Shown piece by piece: positions 1-8,301 of a stretch of 64,000 bases of DNA. The stretch's first letter is position 1; each line of letters begins with the position of its first letter. Source of the DNA: an uncultured Acidobacteriaceae bacterium (GTDB lineage Bacteria; Acidobacteriota; Terriglobia; Terriglobales; Acidobacteriaceae); contig CAIMKZ010000100.1 of assembly GCA_903842065.1 (NCBI GenBank), positions 1 to 64,000 on the forward strand. The letters run 5' to 3'. The notes under the pieces were generated by a model that searched no databases, was not told where the DNA came from, and saw only the letters and a list, made by a program, of their open reading frames with translations. The position numbers and the translations under genes were made by a program.

Positions 1-5
1 ATGGA

Positions 6-33
6 AAAGGCCCAGCTTTGGCTGGGCCTTTTC
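6..33. terminator. Bidirectional intrinsic terminator
   Basis: A perfect stem GGCCCAGC/GCTGGGCC with a TTTG loop is flanked by AAAA on the left and TTTT on the right, so it could stop transcription from either side. The gene it serves lies outside the window on the left. Confidence 0.8.
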
Positions 34-132
34 TGTGGCTGTTTCTGATGTTGGGGATAGTGTAGGGGATTTTGGGGTAATTATCGGCAACGGTGGGGAG
101 GGATTTTTGGGGCGGGTCGAGGGTGGTGGGTG

Positions 133-165
133 CCCCGGGTCTCAAGATCGAGACCTGGGGCACCC
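133..165. repeat. Family A palindromic repeat (GGGGCACCC-tailed)
   Basis: Hairpin GGGTCTC/GAGACCT followed by GGGGCACCC. The 36-434 interval has no gene that I can support. It holds this unit and, near 399-411, what looks like a left half-unit (CCCAGGTCTCAAG) without its partner arm. I see nothing else there. Confidence 0.75.
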
Positions 166-434
166 GGCGCCCGGCATAGACACGACGGGCTCGCTTTTCA
201 GCGAGCCCGTGTAAGAGGCATTAAGGAAGGGGAGCCGTAGATATCTTTGCAGTTAGTCTGAGGAGCCCGAAACGCAGAGAAGGGAATGGAACGAAGATAC
301 CTCTTGCTCTAAGAATGCGACCGAGTTGATTTCTGAACTGTTCTATTTCGCACACGTTTGAAAGATCGCCGGAAATTTTTTGGGGGGAATAATGATTTCC
401 CAGGTCTCAAGATTTGTGGCGGGGTGAGGGTTTT

Positions 435-1004
435 CTACTCGCGGATGATTTTTACGAGGATGCCTTCGGGGAGGGAGCCTTCGACGATGTGGACTACGCC
501 GTTGCGGACGAAGCCTTCGAGTATCTGACGCTGGGGCTGGGCAGGGATGGCGGCGGGGCGCTTGCCCATGGCTTTGTCCATGGCTTCGTTGGCGAGGCGG
601 TCGGCCTCTTTGTTTCCGCCGCGGAGGGTGTGTTTGATGTCGAATTTTTCTAATCTTTTGGACAAGAGTCTTGCCTGTTCCCACAAGGGGCGGAGGGTGG
701 GGCTGGCGACCTTGTACTGGCCCTTGAGCTGCTTGACCATGAGCTCGGAGTCGGAGATGACGCGGAGTTGGGATACGCCGTTGGCGAGAGCCCATTCGAG
801 GACGGCGAGGAGACCGCAGTACTCGGCGTAGTTGTTGGTCTGTATGCCGAGGAAGTGGCTGAGGCTGGCGACGGTGCGGCCGGCGGGGTCCTGTATGACG
901 GCGCCGTAGGAGGAGGGCCCGGGGTTGCCGCGAGAGCCTCCGTCGCACCATGCGGTGTGGAAGCCGGAGTCGGCGGGAGTGGGGTCGAAGAGGTTTGCGG
1001 TCAT
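435..1004 (-). CDS. RNase HI-family protein
   Basis: 189-aa RNase H-fold protein expected to cut the RNA strand of RNA:DNA hybrids in the cytoplasm. All four acidic catalytic positions are visible: D21 in the CDGGSRGNPGP loop, E61 in NNYAEYCGLL, D85 in VISDSELMVKQL and D135 in NKEADRLANEAMD. This pattern fits the RnhA/reverse-transcriptase-like branch with a compact core. About 40 residues follow the core and match no domain I recognise. The gene stands alone: it is divergent from the sigma-factor unit and separated from it by a repeat array. Family assignment is firm; whether it is the main RNase HI of the cell cannot be told from here. Confidence 0.88.
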   Translation of the reverse strand: MTANLFDPTPADSGFHTAWCDGGSRGNPGPSSYGAVIQDPAGRTVASLSHFLGIQTNNYAEYCGLLAVLEWALANGVSQLRVISDSELMVKQLKGQYKVASPTLRPLWEQARLLSKRLEKFDIKHTLRGGNKEADRLANEAMDKAMGKRPAAIPAQPQRQILEGFVRNGVVHIVEGSLPEGILVKIIRE

Positions 1005-1026
1005 TGGTTCCTAGTTTAGCGTCTCT

Positions 1027-1185
1027 CCCCGATCCCCAAATGCGAGGGACCGGGGGCACCCGCGGGTTTGGCTCCCAGGTCTCAGAGTCGAGACCTGAGG
1101 CACCCAGGTTTTGTGGTTGGTTGAAATGTGGCTCGTTGAAAGTTGTGGTTCCCAGGTCCCGAAATGCGAGGGACCTGGGGCACCC
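1027..1185. repeat. Array of three family A repeats
   Basis: Three hairpin units at about 1027-1061, 1074-1108 and 1151-1185, each closing with GGGGCACCC or a one-base variant. They are separated by degenerate GGTTGGTTGA...GTTGTGGTT spacers of the kind seen beside other copies. The array fills the gap between the RNase HI gene and the ECF sigma gene. Confidence 0.85.
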
Positions 1186-1288
1186 ATTTTCAGTGGTTGG
1201 TTGAGAGTGCCTGGTTGAGGGTTGTGGTGACGATTTGGGGGGTGGGGGAGTCTATCCATTGCAGCTACTTTCTATTTGGAGCGATTCG

Positions 1289-2020
1289 ATGGCCGATGCG
1301 GTAGCGATAGCCCTTCCCGGGAGCCGAGAGCAAGTTTCAGGCGGCGTGATGGGTGGCTGGGGGATACAATCCTCAGCAGGTATGGGATTATCGGGAGCAA
1401 TCGGAAGAGAGCGCAGCGCGAAGGATCGTGCGCGCGCAGAGGATCGGGCCGAAGAGAATGACCTGATCCGCGAGGCGCAGGCCGGATCGCGGGCGGCGTT
1501 CGACGCATTGGTGCGCCGGTACGAGAATCAGGTGCTGCGTCTGGCGCTGCACTTGATGGGCAGCGAACACGACGCGGAGGACATCTACCAGGAGGCGTTT
1601 TTGAAGGCCTACCGGTATTTGGGCAACTTCCGTTTCGAGTGTTCTTTTTACACGTGGATCTACCGGATTGTGACGAACCTGTGCCTAGACCAGATGCGCA
1701 GGAAGAAGACACGGCGGGAAGACTCTGCGGTGGTGCTGGACCAGAGCGGCGGCGAGATCGATACGCTGGCTACGGTGAGCGACGGGCGGTCTTATGCAAA
1801 CCCGGCGCAGGAGCTGAACAGAAAGATGCTGGGCGCACGCATCCAGGGGGCTTTGGACAAGCTGACGCCGCGAGAGCGGATGGTGTTTGAGCTGAAGCAC
1901 TACCAGGGGCTGCGTCTGCGCACGATCGGCGAGATGCTGAATACGACCGAGGAGACGGCGAAGAACACGCTGTTCCGGGCGACGAAGAAGCTGCGGGGAC
2001 AGCTGGCGGAGCTACGTTAG
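1289..2020 (+). CDS. ECF-type RNA polymerase sigma factor
   Basis: Sigma-70 family protein of about 243 aa that directs RNA polymerase to alternative promoters. Region 2 is clear (AFDALVRRYENQVLRLAL, then DAEDIYQEAFLKAYRYL and a basic QMRRKKTRR segment). Region 4 is clear near the C-terminus (LTPRERMVFELKHYQGL, then EMLNTTEETAKNTLFRATKK). The start at 1289 has GGAG eight bases upstream; a GTG-independent ATG at 1382 would remove about 30 poorly conserved residues and is the main alternative. The next gene begins about 90 bp downstream and encodes a zinc-finger anti-sigma protein, so the two probably form a regulator/inhibitor pair. Similar to SigE/RpoE groups in acidobacteria; target genes unknown. 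Confidence 0.9.
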   Translation: MADAVAIALPGSREQVSGGVMGGWGIQSSAGMGLSGAIGRERSAKDRARAEDRAEENDLIREAQAGSRAAFDALVRRYENQVLRLALHLMGSEHDAEDIYQEAFLKAYRYLGNFRFECSFYTWIYRIVTNLCLDQMRRKKTRREDSAVVLDQSGGEIDTLATVSDGRSYANPAQELNRKMLGARIQGALDKLTPRERMVFELKHYQGLRLRTIGEMLNTTEETAKNTLFRATKKLRGQLAELR

Positions 2021-2113
2021 CTGCTAGCTATTTTCGTGGCAGGTAAGAGCGAGTGGATTGAGCAGAACGAGCTGGAAGCTAGAGGCTGTGTTTTTGAGGC
2101 TGAGGAATTTGTT

Positions 2114-3070
2114 ATGAAGTGCGAGACAGCACATGAATGGATCGTGGCGGTTGCCTACGGGGAGCTGGAAGACCACGAGGCGCACGAACTGGCGCGGCAC
2201 GTTGAAGGCTGCGAAGGCTGCCTGGGTGAGCGCGAACAGGTGGAAGCTCTGCTGAAGCTTGCCGGGGCGCATCCCGTGTTGGAGCCGGACGCGAATCTGG
2301 TGGCACGGGCGCGGATGCGGCTTGACGAGGCTCTGGACGCGATGCCGGCGCGGAGCTGGCGTGAGCGGATGCTGAGCGTGCTGCGCGGCGGGATGGCGGG
2401 GCTGATTGCTTCTCCCGTGGCGGCGGCGCTGCTGCTGGTGATTGGCGTGAGCGCGGGCAGCTTTGGCGGCTATACATTGGCGGCTCGGCGGGCAGCGCAG
2501 GCCGTGGCACAGCAGGCCGACGATGCAGGCAGCGGCGCGCGTGAGGTGGCGAATGTATCGTCGATTACGCAGCGGCCGAACAGCGAGATTGTGGACGTGG
2601 TCTTCAATGAGTCTGTGCCGAGGCATCTGACGGGTTCGCTGGACGATCCGGCGATTCGGCAACTGCTGATGATGGCGGCGGCGAGCCAGAGTCCGGCGAA
2701 GGTTCGCGGCGACTCGGTGAGCCTGCTGGCGAGCGAGTGCAAGATGGGGCATAGCTGCCAGGCATCGGGGATTCGCGATGCGCTGATAGTGGCTCTGCGC
2801 TACGACGCGAATGCGGATGTGCGCGAGAAGGCGCTGGCCGGGCTGGAACAGTATGTGGAGCAGGACGTTAGGGTTCGGGACGCGGTGCTGGAAGCGATTA
2901 TGGAAGACAACGATCCGCAGATCCGTTCGGCGAGCCTTGGGATGCTGACGCCGGTGGAGGGCGATACGACGGTGCGGCAGGTTCTGCACACGGTATCGAC
3001 TACGGATAACAATCCGCAGATCCGGTTTGTTTCTCGGCAGTTGTTGAGTCAGGTGCCGGAGATTCAGTAG
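2114..3070 (+). CDS. Zinc-finger anti-sigma protein with HEAT-like C-terminal region
   Basis: 318 aa. Residues 1-40 carry the anti-sigma zinc-finger pattern H29-x3-C33-x2-C36, which binds the sigma factor in this family. One membrane segment follows at about 95-120 (ASPVAAALLLVIGVSAGSF). The C-terminal 120 residues contain degenerate helical repeats such as VALRYDANADVREKALAGL and AIMEDNDPQIRSASLGML, resembling HEAT repeats, and would lie on the far side of the membrane. The start at 2114 is preceded by GAGG at good spacing; upstream in-frame codons have no such site. It follows the ECF sigma gene and precedes a PDZ protein, a layout suggesting envelope-stress control. The HEAT assignment rests on the repeat pattern only. 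Confidence 0.8.
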   Translation: MKCETAHEWIVAVAYGELEDHEAHELARHVEGCEGCLGEREQVEALLKLAGAHPVLEPDANLVARARMRLDEALDAMPARSWRERMLSVLRGGMAGLIASPVAAALLLVIGVSAGSFGGYTLAARRAAQAVAQQADDAGSGAREVANVSSITQRPNSEIVDVVFNESVPRHLTGSLDDPAIRQLLMMAAASQSPAKVRGDSVSLLASECKMGHSCQASGIRDALIVALRYDANADVREKALAGLEQYVEQDVRVRDAVLEAIMEDNDPQIRSASLGMLTPVEGDTTVRQVLHTVSTTDNNPQIRFVSRQLLSQVPEIQ

Positions 3071-3120
3071 AAGCAGCTTCTAGCTGCTAGCTGCGGAGTG
3101 GTTGGTTGAGGGTTGTGGTT

Positions 3121-3279
3121 CCCACCCTAGCCGCAAAAACAAAGACGCGGCGAGGGTGGGGCACCCACAGGTTTTGGTTGGGTGAGATGTGGTTGGTTGA
3201 GGGTTGTGGTTGGTTGAGATTTGGCTCGTTGAAAGTTGTGGTCTCCCAGGTCCCCAAATGCGAGGGACCTGGGGCACCC
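3121..3279. repeat. Family B repeat followed by family A repeat
   Basis: A B unit (CCCACCCTAGC ... GCGAGGGTGGGGCACCC, 3121-3166) is followed by GTTGGTTGA-rich spacer and an A unit (CCCAGGTCC ... GGACCTGGGGCACCC, 3245-3279). Both share the GGGGCACCC tail. The reading frame of the PDZ gene stays open through this whole stretch by chance, which would mislead an automatic start call. Confidence 0.85.
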
Positions 3280-3384
3280 AGGTTTTTTGGTTGGTTGAGA
3301 TTTGGTTGGATAAGGGTTGTGGAACCGGCTGGAGCGACGAGGAAAGAAGAGCGCGGGCCGGTGAGAGATGCAGGAGAAGCGAGT

Positions 3385-4482
3385 ATGAAGGACTTTGCGA
3401 GGCGTAAGCGGGTAGTTGCTTGTTGGATGGCTGGAGCGGCGTTTGCGGTAGTGGCGCACGGGGCTCTGGGCCAGGTGAGACTGCCGGAGATCTTTGCCAT
3501 GCCCGAAGTTCATTCGGCGAAGGCGCCGGGGTATCTGGGAGTGGAAGTAACGGATGTGGACGCGGCGAAGGCGCAGACGCTGAAGCTGAAGGATACGCGC
3601 GGAGCGGTGGTGACGTTGATTGACCACGACGCGCCCGCGGGCCAGGCCGGGTTGCGCTTGAACGATGTGGTGGTGCAGTTGAACGGGCAGCCGGTGGAAG
3701 GCGCCAAGCAACTGAAGCACATGCTGCACGACGTTCCGGCGGGGACCAAGATTGTGCTGGGGATTGTGCGCGACGGCGCGATGCAGACGGTGAACACAGA
3801 GCTTGCGGATCGCAGAGAGATGGAGCGGTCGGCGTGGAACAAGCTGGGCTCGAATTCAAACGAGCCGCCGGTGATGGGCTTTACGGGCAGCAATACGGGG
3901 CCGGATGGGTTCCATATGCCGTCGTTTGGCAACTCGCTGCGCGTGGGCGCTGTTGTGGAGCCGCTGAACAAGCAGATGGCGGCGCATCTTGGCGTGTCGA
4001 GCGGGTTGATGGTGAAGCAGGTGGAGCGCCGCAGCGATGCCGAGAAGGCCGGCCTGATAGTGATGGACGTGATTCTGAAGGTGGGCCCGGATGCGGTTGC
4101 GACCGTTGCGGACTGGGAACGGGCGATGCGCGCCAACCAGGGCAAGCAGATTGCGGTGACGGTTCTGCGCGACGGCAAACAGCAGACGATGACGCTGGAC
4201 GTAGGCGCAAGACATCGGCAGAGCAAGCTGGGAGCAGCTGACGCGGTGGAGATCTCTTCGCTTGGCGGGGATGTGGCCGAGCGCGCGCGGGTTCTGCGGC
4301 AGCGGATGGATGGGATGCGGCAGAAACTGAGCCAGAAGGCCACCGAGCAGCTTCAGAAGCAGGTGCAGAATCTGCTGGGAAATATCATCGACGACCCGTC
4401 CGAGACAGACTTGCGGGATCTGGATCATCTGCGGAAGCAGCTAGATCAGTTGCATGAGGAGTTCTCAGAGCGGTTCGCTTAA
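3385..4482 (+). CDS. Exported double-PDZ domain protein
   Basis: 365 aa. The start at 3385 follows AGGAGAAG with five bases spacing and gives a clean signal peptide (basic MKDFARRKR, hydrophobic core, cleavage near AHGALGQ). Two PDZ domains follow: one around residues 50-130 (YLGVEVTDVD, DHDAPAGQAGLRLNDVVVQL) and one around 195-275 (MVKQVERRSDAEKAGLIV, MDVILKVGPDAV). A charged helical tail, probably coiled coil, ends the protein. There is no trypsin-like protease domain, so it is not a DegP/HtrA enzyme; it more likely binds exposed C-termini in the periplasm. Placement after an ECF sigma/anti-sigma pair suggests a sensing or target role in envelope stress, which is inference. Confidence 0.82.
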   Translation: MKDFARRKRVVACWMAGAAFAVVAHGALGQVRLPEIFAMPEVHSAKAPGYLGVEVTDVDAAKAQTLKLKDTRGAVVTLIDHDAPAGQAGLRLNDVVVQLNGQPVEGAKQLKHMLHDVPAGTKIVLGIVRDGAMQTVNTELADRREMERSAWNKLGSNSNEPPVMGFTGSNTGPDGFHMPSFGNSLRVGAVVEPLNKQMAAHLGVSSGLMVKQVERRSDAEKAGLIVMDVILKVGPDAVATVADWERAMRANQGKQIAVTVLRDGKQQTMTLDVGARHRQSKLGAADAVEISSLGGDVAERARVLRQRMDGMRQKLSQKATEQLQKQVQNLLGNIIDDPSETDLRDLDHLRKQLDQLHEEFSERFA

Positions 4483-4504
4483 GAGAAGAAAAGTTCGTAC
4501 AGGC

Positions 4505-4537
4505 GCGCCGTTCCCGATGCGGGGGCGGCGCTTTTTT
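4505..4537 (+). terminator. Intrinsic terminator after the PDZ gene
   Basis: Stem GCGCCG/CGGCGC with an inner CCCG/CGGG pair, followed directly by TTTTTT. It lies 20 bp after the PDZ stop codon and closes the sigma/anti-sigma/PDZ unit. Confidence 0.8.
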
Positions 4538-4566
4538 GCGTCTGAAGGGCTAGTTGCGCGGGCGGA

Positions 4567-6183
4567 TTAGAGCTTGAACTTGCCGACTTCTGTGCGGAGA
4601 CCTTTGACGACGGCGTTGAGGTGTTCGGCGGCCTCGTTCAAATTTTGTACGGACGCGGAGGCGGCGCGCGCGCCTTCGGTGAGTCCCTGGATGGTGGCGA
4701 CGATCTGCTGGCCGTTGGAGTTCTGCGCTCTCATGCTGTCGGTCACGGTGGCGAACTGGGGGCGGAGCTGCTGAACGAGGCGGATGATCCTGGAGAGTTG
4801 CTGGCCGGTTTCTGCCGAGGCCTGTACGCTCGACTCGACCCTCTCTCCGTAGTGAGTCATCTCATCGACGCCTGCGGCGACGGACTGCTGGACCTCGTTG
4901 GCCATCTTTTCAATCTCAAGGGTTCCGGCGGCGCTGCTGTCGGCGAGACGCGCGATCTCTTCAGAGAGGACGGTGAATCCCCTGCCCGCTTCGCCGGCTT
5001 TTTTGGCTTCGATGGCGGCGTTGAGGGAGAGGAGGTTGGTCTGGTCGGCGACGCGGGTCATGACGGCGACGGCCTGGCTGATCTTGACTGTCCGAGCGCT
5101 GATCTCGGAGAGACGCGTGGAGACGGCCTCAGCGCCGCGCATGAGTCCGCGCATGGCTTCGTCCATCTCGGCGAGGCGGCTGTTGCCGGAGTTGGCGGAT
5201 TCGACGGCTTCTTCGAGGAGTTTGGAGACGCGCTCCATGGTGACGAGGACGTGTTCTCCGATGGCGGCGACGTCGTTGGCGGCGCGGATGGCGAGAGAGC
5301 AGGAGTCGTTGAGTTCGGCGGCGCTGCCGCGCTGCATGTTGGCGGTTGCGCCGATCTGGTTGGCGGCCGAGGTGAGCTGAATGCTCGATCCGCGAACCTG
5401 ACCGATGAGCAGACGGAGGTTGGCGATCATTTTTTGGAGCGCGTTGATGAGGATTCCGGCCTCGTCGCCGCGGTCGCTGGAGAGGGTGCCGGTGAGGTCG
5501 CCGGCGGCGATCTGGGCGGCGGCGTTGGCGGCTTTGGAGAGGGGCGCGAAGGCGTAGAGGGCGTAGAGGAAGGTGATGCCGGCGATGAAGGCAAGCGTAA
5601 GAGCCCCGAGCAGGACGAGTATGCGCTCAAGATGTCGGAAGGATGCGAAGTAGTTCTCTTCAGGCACGCCGACAAATAGAGCGCCGATTACCTTACCGGT
5701 GGAATCGCGAATGGGGTCATAGGCAGCGAGGTAGGAAACGCCCAGGATGGGAGACTTTCCGCGGTAGGGAAGGCCGCGGGTGAAGATAGCATCGTATGCC
5801 GGTCCCTGAAGCCTGGTGCCGACCGCGCGCTTGCCGTCGGGGGTTCGGATGGTGGTGGAGATGCGGGTGTCGGCCATGAAGATGGTGGCGTTTGCGCCGG
5901 TGATTTCAAGGATGCGATCGGGGACGTCGAAGTTGCCGTTGAGGACGACGGGGCCGGCGAGGAGCTTGTCGCCGTCGATATGGAAGCCTGTGCCCTTTTG
6001 CGCGAGGAGTTCGGAGAAGATTTTGAGGTGCTCTTCCTGGGCGCGTACGATCTGGGCGTCGATCTCTTTCTCGAACATGGAAAGCGACGCCCATGTAACG
6101 ACGAGGATGCCAAAGGCGACGCCGAGGATGGCGCAGAAGAGGAGTTGTACCTTCAGGGAAAGCCGGGTGAAGATGAGTTTCAT
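4567..6183 (-). CDS. Methyl-accepting chemotaxis protein with single-Cache-like sensor
   Basis: 538-aa chemoreceptor. TM1 lies near residues 9-30, a periplasmic domain at about 33-185 has single-Cache features (VVLNGNFDVPDRILEITGA, YLAAYDPIRDSTGKVIGALF), TM2 near 195-218 leads to a HAMP domain and a signalling coiled coil. The hairpin tip reads [20 protein letters not shown], the CheA-contact signature in the variant typical of Wsp/ACF-class receptors. The start at 6183 has AGGAGA upstream; an earlier in-frame start adds residues lacking a site. It is the last gene of the chemosensory operon, 72 bp after the RsbW-like kinase gene. Ligand unknown; Cache domains of this type often bind small organic acids or amino acids. 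Confidence 0.9.
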   Translation of the reverse strand: MKLIFTRLSLKVQLLFCAILGVAFGILVVTWASLSMFEKEIDAQIVRAQEEHLKIFSELLAQKGTGFHIDGDKLLAGPVVLNGNFDVPDRILEITGANATIFMADTRISTTIRTPDGKRAVGTRLQGPAYDAIFTRGLPYRGKSPILGVSYLAAYDPIRDSTGKVIGALFVGVPEENYFASFRHLERILVLLGALTLAFIAGITFLYALYAFAPLSKAANAAAQIAAGDLTGTLSSDRGDEAGILINALQKMIANLRLLIGQVRGSSIQLTSAANQIGATANMQRGSAAELNDSCSLAIRAANDVAAIGEHVLVTMERVSKLLEEAVESANSGNSRLAEMDEAMRGLMRGAEAVSTRLSEISARTVKISQAVAVMTRVADQTNLLSLNAAIEAKKAGEAGRGFTVLSEEIARLADSSAAGTLEIEKMANEVQQSVAAGVDEMTHYGERVESSVQASAETGQQLSRIIRLVQQLRPQFATVTDSMRAQNSNGQQIVATIQGLTEGARAASASVQNLNEAAEHLNAVVKGLRTEVGKFKL

Positions 6184-6254
6184 GGCTCGTTGTTCTCCTG
6201 CGGCGTGAGTGGTTCGTGGTTCGTGAAACGTGGTACGTGGCGGCCACGACAATC

Positions 6255-6677
6255 CTAGCCGGGCTTGAGTTGTTTTTGAAATTCGAGGCGGTTGTGGTTG
6301 CCGATGCGCTGGTAGATGATGTTGTCGCTCAGGGCGCGGAGCATATGGAGGCCGACGCCGCCGACGGTGCGCTCTTCGATGGAGGCGGAGAGATCGGGAG
6401 CGGGCGCTTGCAGAGGATCGAATTTGCGCCCGTCGTCCACGATGACATTCGAAAAGTTATTTCCGTCGAGCTCAAGCCGCACTTCGATCCGATGCTCTTC
6501 TTTGTCCTCGTATCCATATTTGATGCAGTTGGTGACGATCTCTTCGATGGCGAGGGAGGCGAGCAGGCCGGCGGTGGAGTCGGGGTGGCGGGCGGCGAGC
6601 CATGTTTCGGCGATGCCGGCTGCCTCGACGATGCCGTCGAGGGTAGCGGGAAACGTGATGGTGGTGGAGTCGATCAT
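6255..6677 (-). CDS. RsbW-like serine kinase / anti-sigma regulatory factor
   Basis: 140-aa GHKL ATPase of the RsbW/SpoIIAB group, which phosphorylates STAS antagonist proteins and holds a sigma factor or other target. Visible ATP-site motifs are the N-box EEIVTNCIKYGY, G1 VDDGRKFDPL and G2 VGGVGLHMLR; all key residues appear intact. The C-terminus YQRIGNHNRLEFQ is closely echoed by the tail of the ABC ATPase at 20335-21423. It sits between a SpoIIE-type phosphatase gene and a chemoreceptor gene on the same strand, so kinase and phosphatase of a partner switch are encoded together here. The nearest STAS partner in the window is at 21445. Target unknown. Confidence 0.87.
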   Translation of the reverse strand: MIDSTTITFPATLDGIVEAAGIAETWLAARHPDSTAGLLASLAIEEIVTNCIKYGYEDKEEHRIEVRLELDGNNFSNVIVDDGRKFDPLQAPAPDLSASIEERTVGGVGLHMLRALSDNIIYQRIGNHNRLEFQKQLKPG

Positions 6678-6730
6678 GCCTTAATCAGGTTCTGTGGTTG
6701 GGTGAGGGGCGGTTCCCCACTGAAGTTTTT

Positions 6731-6800
6731 GAAGAACAAGCGCAGGTCCTTCGACTGCGATTGGTGCACAATGTGCGCCAATCTCCGCTCAGGATGACAG
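6731..6800. repeat. Family D repeat copy 1
   Basis: GAAGAACAAGCGCAGGTCC...TTCGACTGCG, an inner palindrome ATTGGTGCACA/TGCGCCAAT, then GCTCAGGATGACAG. A second copy with a different inner palindrome lies at 35501-35561. Confidence 0.75.
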
Positions 6801-6823
6801 ATTGCTTTTGATGTGGTTCTTTC

Positions 6824-7070
6824 CCCCGGTCCCCAAGTGCGAGGGACCGGGGGCACCCGGCTAGTTTGGTGTATGAGTCTCCCAGGTCCCCAAATGCGAG
6901 GGACCTGGGGCACCCATCGGTAGTGGTTTGTTGAGAAGTGACGGGTTGAGGGTTTTGGTCTCCCAGGTCTCAAAAACGAGACCTGGGGCACCCATCGGTA
7001 GTGGTTTGTTGAGAAGTGACGGATTGAGGGTTTTGGTTCCCAGGTCTCAAAAACGAGACCTGGGCCACCC
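6824..7070. repeat. Array of four family A repeats
   Basis: Units at 6824-6858, 6881-6915, 6962-6994 and 7039-7070. The last two have identical arms (CAGGTCTC/GAGACCTG) and near-identical spacers (ATCGGTAGTGGTTTGTTGAG), indicating recent local duplication. With the D unit they fill the 451-bp gap inside the chemosensory operon between phosphatase and kinase genes; no gene is visible in it. Confidence 0.87.
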
Positions 7071-7128
7071 ATGTTCTTTGGTGGGTTGAGTGTGGAGCAC
7101 CCGATCGTGTTGGTGATCGAAGCGCGCA

Positions 7129-8301
7129 TTAAAACGTTACCTCGACTATGGAGAGGTCGTCTTCAAAGTCGTCGCGGGCGCGTTCGGCGCGGACGGCGGA
7201 GAGGATGTCTGCAAGAGCGGGCTTGTTGCGGGGCAGGTTGCCTACTTTTTCGGCGAACTCTTCGAAGGTCATCATGGTGTCGTCGGGGCGGGTGACTTCA
7301 AAGAGTCCGTCGGAGAAGAAGTAGAGCCGTGCGAAGGGGGGCAGGTCGAGCGAGACTTCGTTGTAGGTTACGCCGGGCATTGCGCCGACGATGAGTCCGT
7401 GTTCGGTGAGCACCTGCATGGTTGCGGCGTCGGCGCTGGGGCCGCCGAGGAGGATGGCGGGGGGGTGGCCGGCGTTGGCATAGGAGAGTTGGCGGGTCTT
7501 GCGGTTATAGACCGAATACCACATCGTAAAGTACATGAAGTTGTGGCGATCCATCTGGAAGGCCTCGTTCATGCCGCTGAGCACGGATGCGGGGGAGCGG
7601 AAGTCGGTGTTGGGCAGGGTGCGATTGCGCATGACGTTCATGGCGGAGATGGAGAGCAGGGCGGCCTTGAGTCCGTGTCCGCAGACATCGAGCAGATACA
7701 TGGAGAAGTGGTCTTCGTCGAGCCACTCGTAGCCAAGGGTGTCGCCGCCGAGCTCGGCGCAGGGGATGAACTCCCAGTCGGCGGTCGTGCCTTTTTCGAT
7801 CTTTGCCGGGAGCAGGGAGCGCAGGTAGCGTGCGGCCTCGGCCAGCTCTTCGGCGAGATGTTCCTCACTGCGCTTGAGTGCGGCGTAGGCCTGGTTGCGC
7901 TGCAGCTGGGCGACGTATCCGCGGGAGTGCATGACGACGCGGGCGATAAGCTCGACGGGGTCGGGGAGCTTGACGAGGTAGTCGCTTGCGCCGAGGGTGA
8001 AGGCTTCGGCCTTGGTCTTTGGCTCCTCTTTGGTGGAGAGGACGATGACGGGAATCTCGCGAGTGGCGGCGTCGGCGCGGTAGTTGGCGAGCATGGTGAG
8101 GCCGTCGATCTCAGGCATGACGAGATCCTGAAGGATGACGGTGGGCTTGAACTCGATGGCCCTGGCGATGGCTTGCGCCGAGCTGGCGCAGTAGCGGAAC
8201 TCGATGCTGGGGTCGGCGAGCAACATGCGGCGAACAGCTTCGCCGATCATGGCCTGATCGTCAACGAGCAGGACGCGGATGGGCATGGTGATGTCAATCA
8301 T
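7129..8301 (-). CDS. Response regulator with SpoIIE/RsbU-type PP2C phosphatase output
   Basis: 390 aa. The receiver domain (residues 6-130) has the acidic pair VDD, phospho-acceptor D59 in ILQDLVMPEID and the K in YLVKLPDP. A short helical linker leads to a PP2C domain with metal-binding motifs CAELGGDTLGY, LLDVCGHGLKAALLS, YANAGHPPAIL and FFSDGLFEV. Such proteins dephosphorylate STAS antagonists. Its start overlaps the cheB stop as ATGA, tying it to the chemosensory operon in the slot where classical Wsp operons carry the GGDEF regulator WspR. CheA is therefore the likely phosphodonor, and the phosphatase would oppose the downstream RsbW-like kinase. Order and overlap are seen; the circuit is inferred. 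Confidence 0.9.
   Translation of the reverse strand: MIDITMPIRVLLVDDQAMIGEAVRRMLLADPSIEFRYCASSAQAIARAIEFKPTVILQDLVMPEIDGLTMLANYRADAATREIPVIVLSTKEEPKTKAEAFTLGASDYLVKLPDPVELIARVVMHSRGYVAQLQRNQAYAALKRSEEHLAEELAEAARYLRSLLPAKIEKGTTADWEFIPCAELGGDTLGYEWLDEDHFSMYLLDVCGHGLKAALLSISAMNVMRNRTLPNTDFRSPASVLSGMNEAFQMDRHNFMYFTMWYSVYNRKTRQLSYANAGHPPAILLGGPSADAATMQVLTEHGLIVGAMPGVTYNEVSLDLPPFARLYFFSDGLFEVTRPDDTMMTFEEFAEKVGNLPRNKPALADILSAVRAERARDDFEDDLSIVEVTF

Noticed and set aside
3106..3384. In-frame N-terminal extension of the PDZ protein (about 93 residues)
   Set aside because: It is translated from A and B repeats and spacers and lacks a signal peptide; the start at 3385 has a strong ribosome site and export signal.
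4621..5679. Long plus-strand frame opposite the MCP gene
   Set aside because: Antisense shadow of the GC-rich receptor gene, with Gly/Asp-rich translation and no start signal.
131..7070. Repeat arrays as a CRISPR
   Set aside because: Units are palindromic with conserved degenerate spacers of similar sequence rather than unique spacers, occur scattered over the window, and no cas gene is present.
7129..8301. Diguanylate cyclase output of the Wsp-like operon
   Set aside because: No GGDEF domain is present; the motifs are those of a SpoIIE/PP2C phosphatase.
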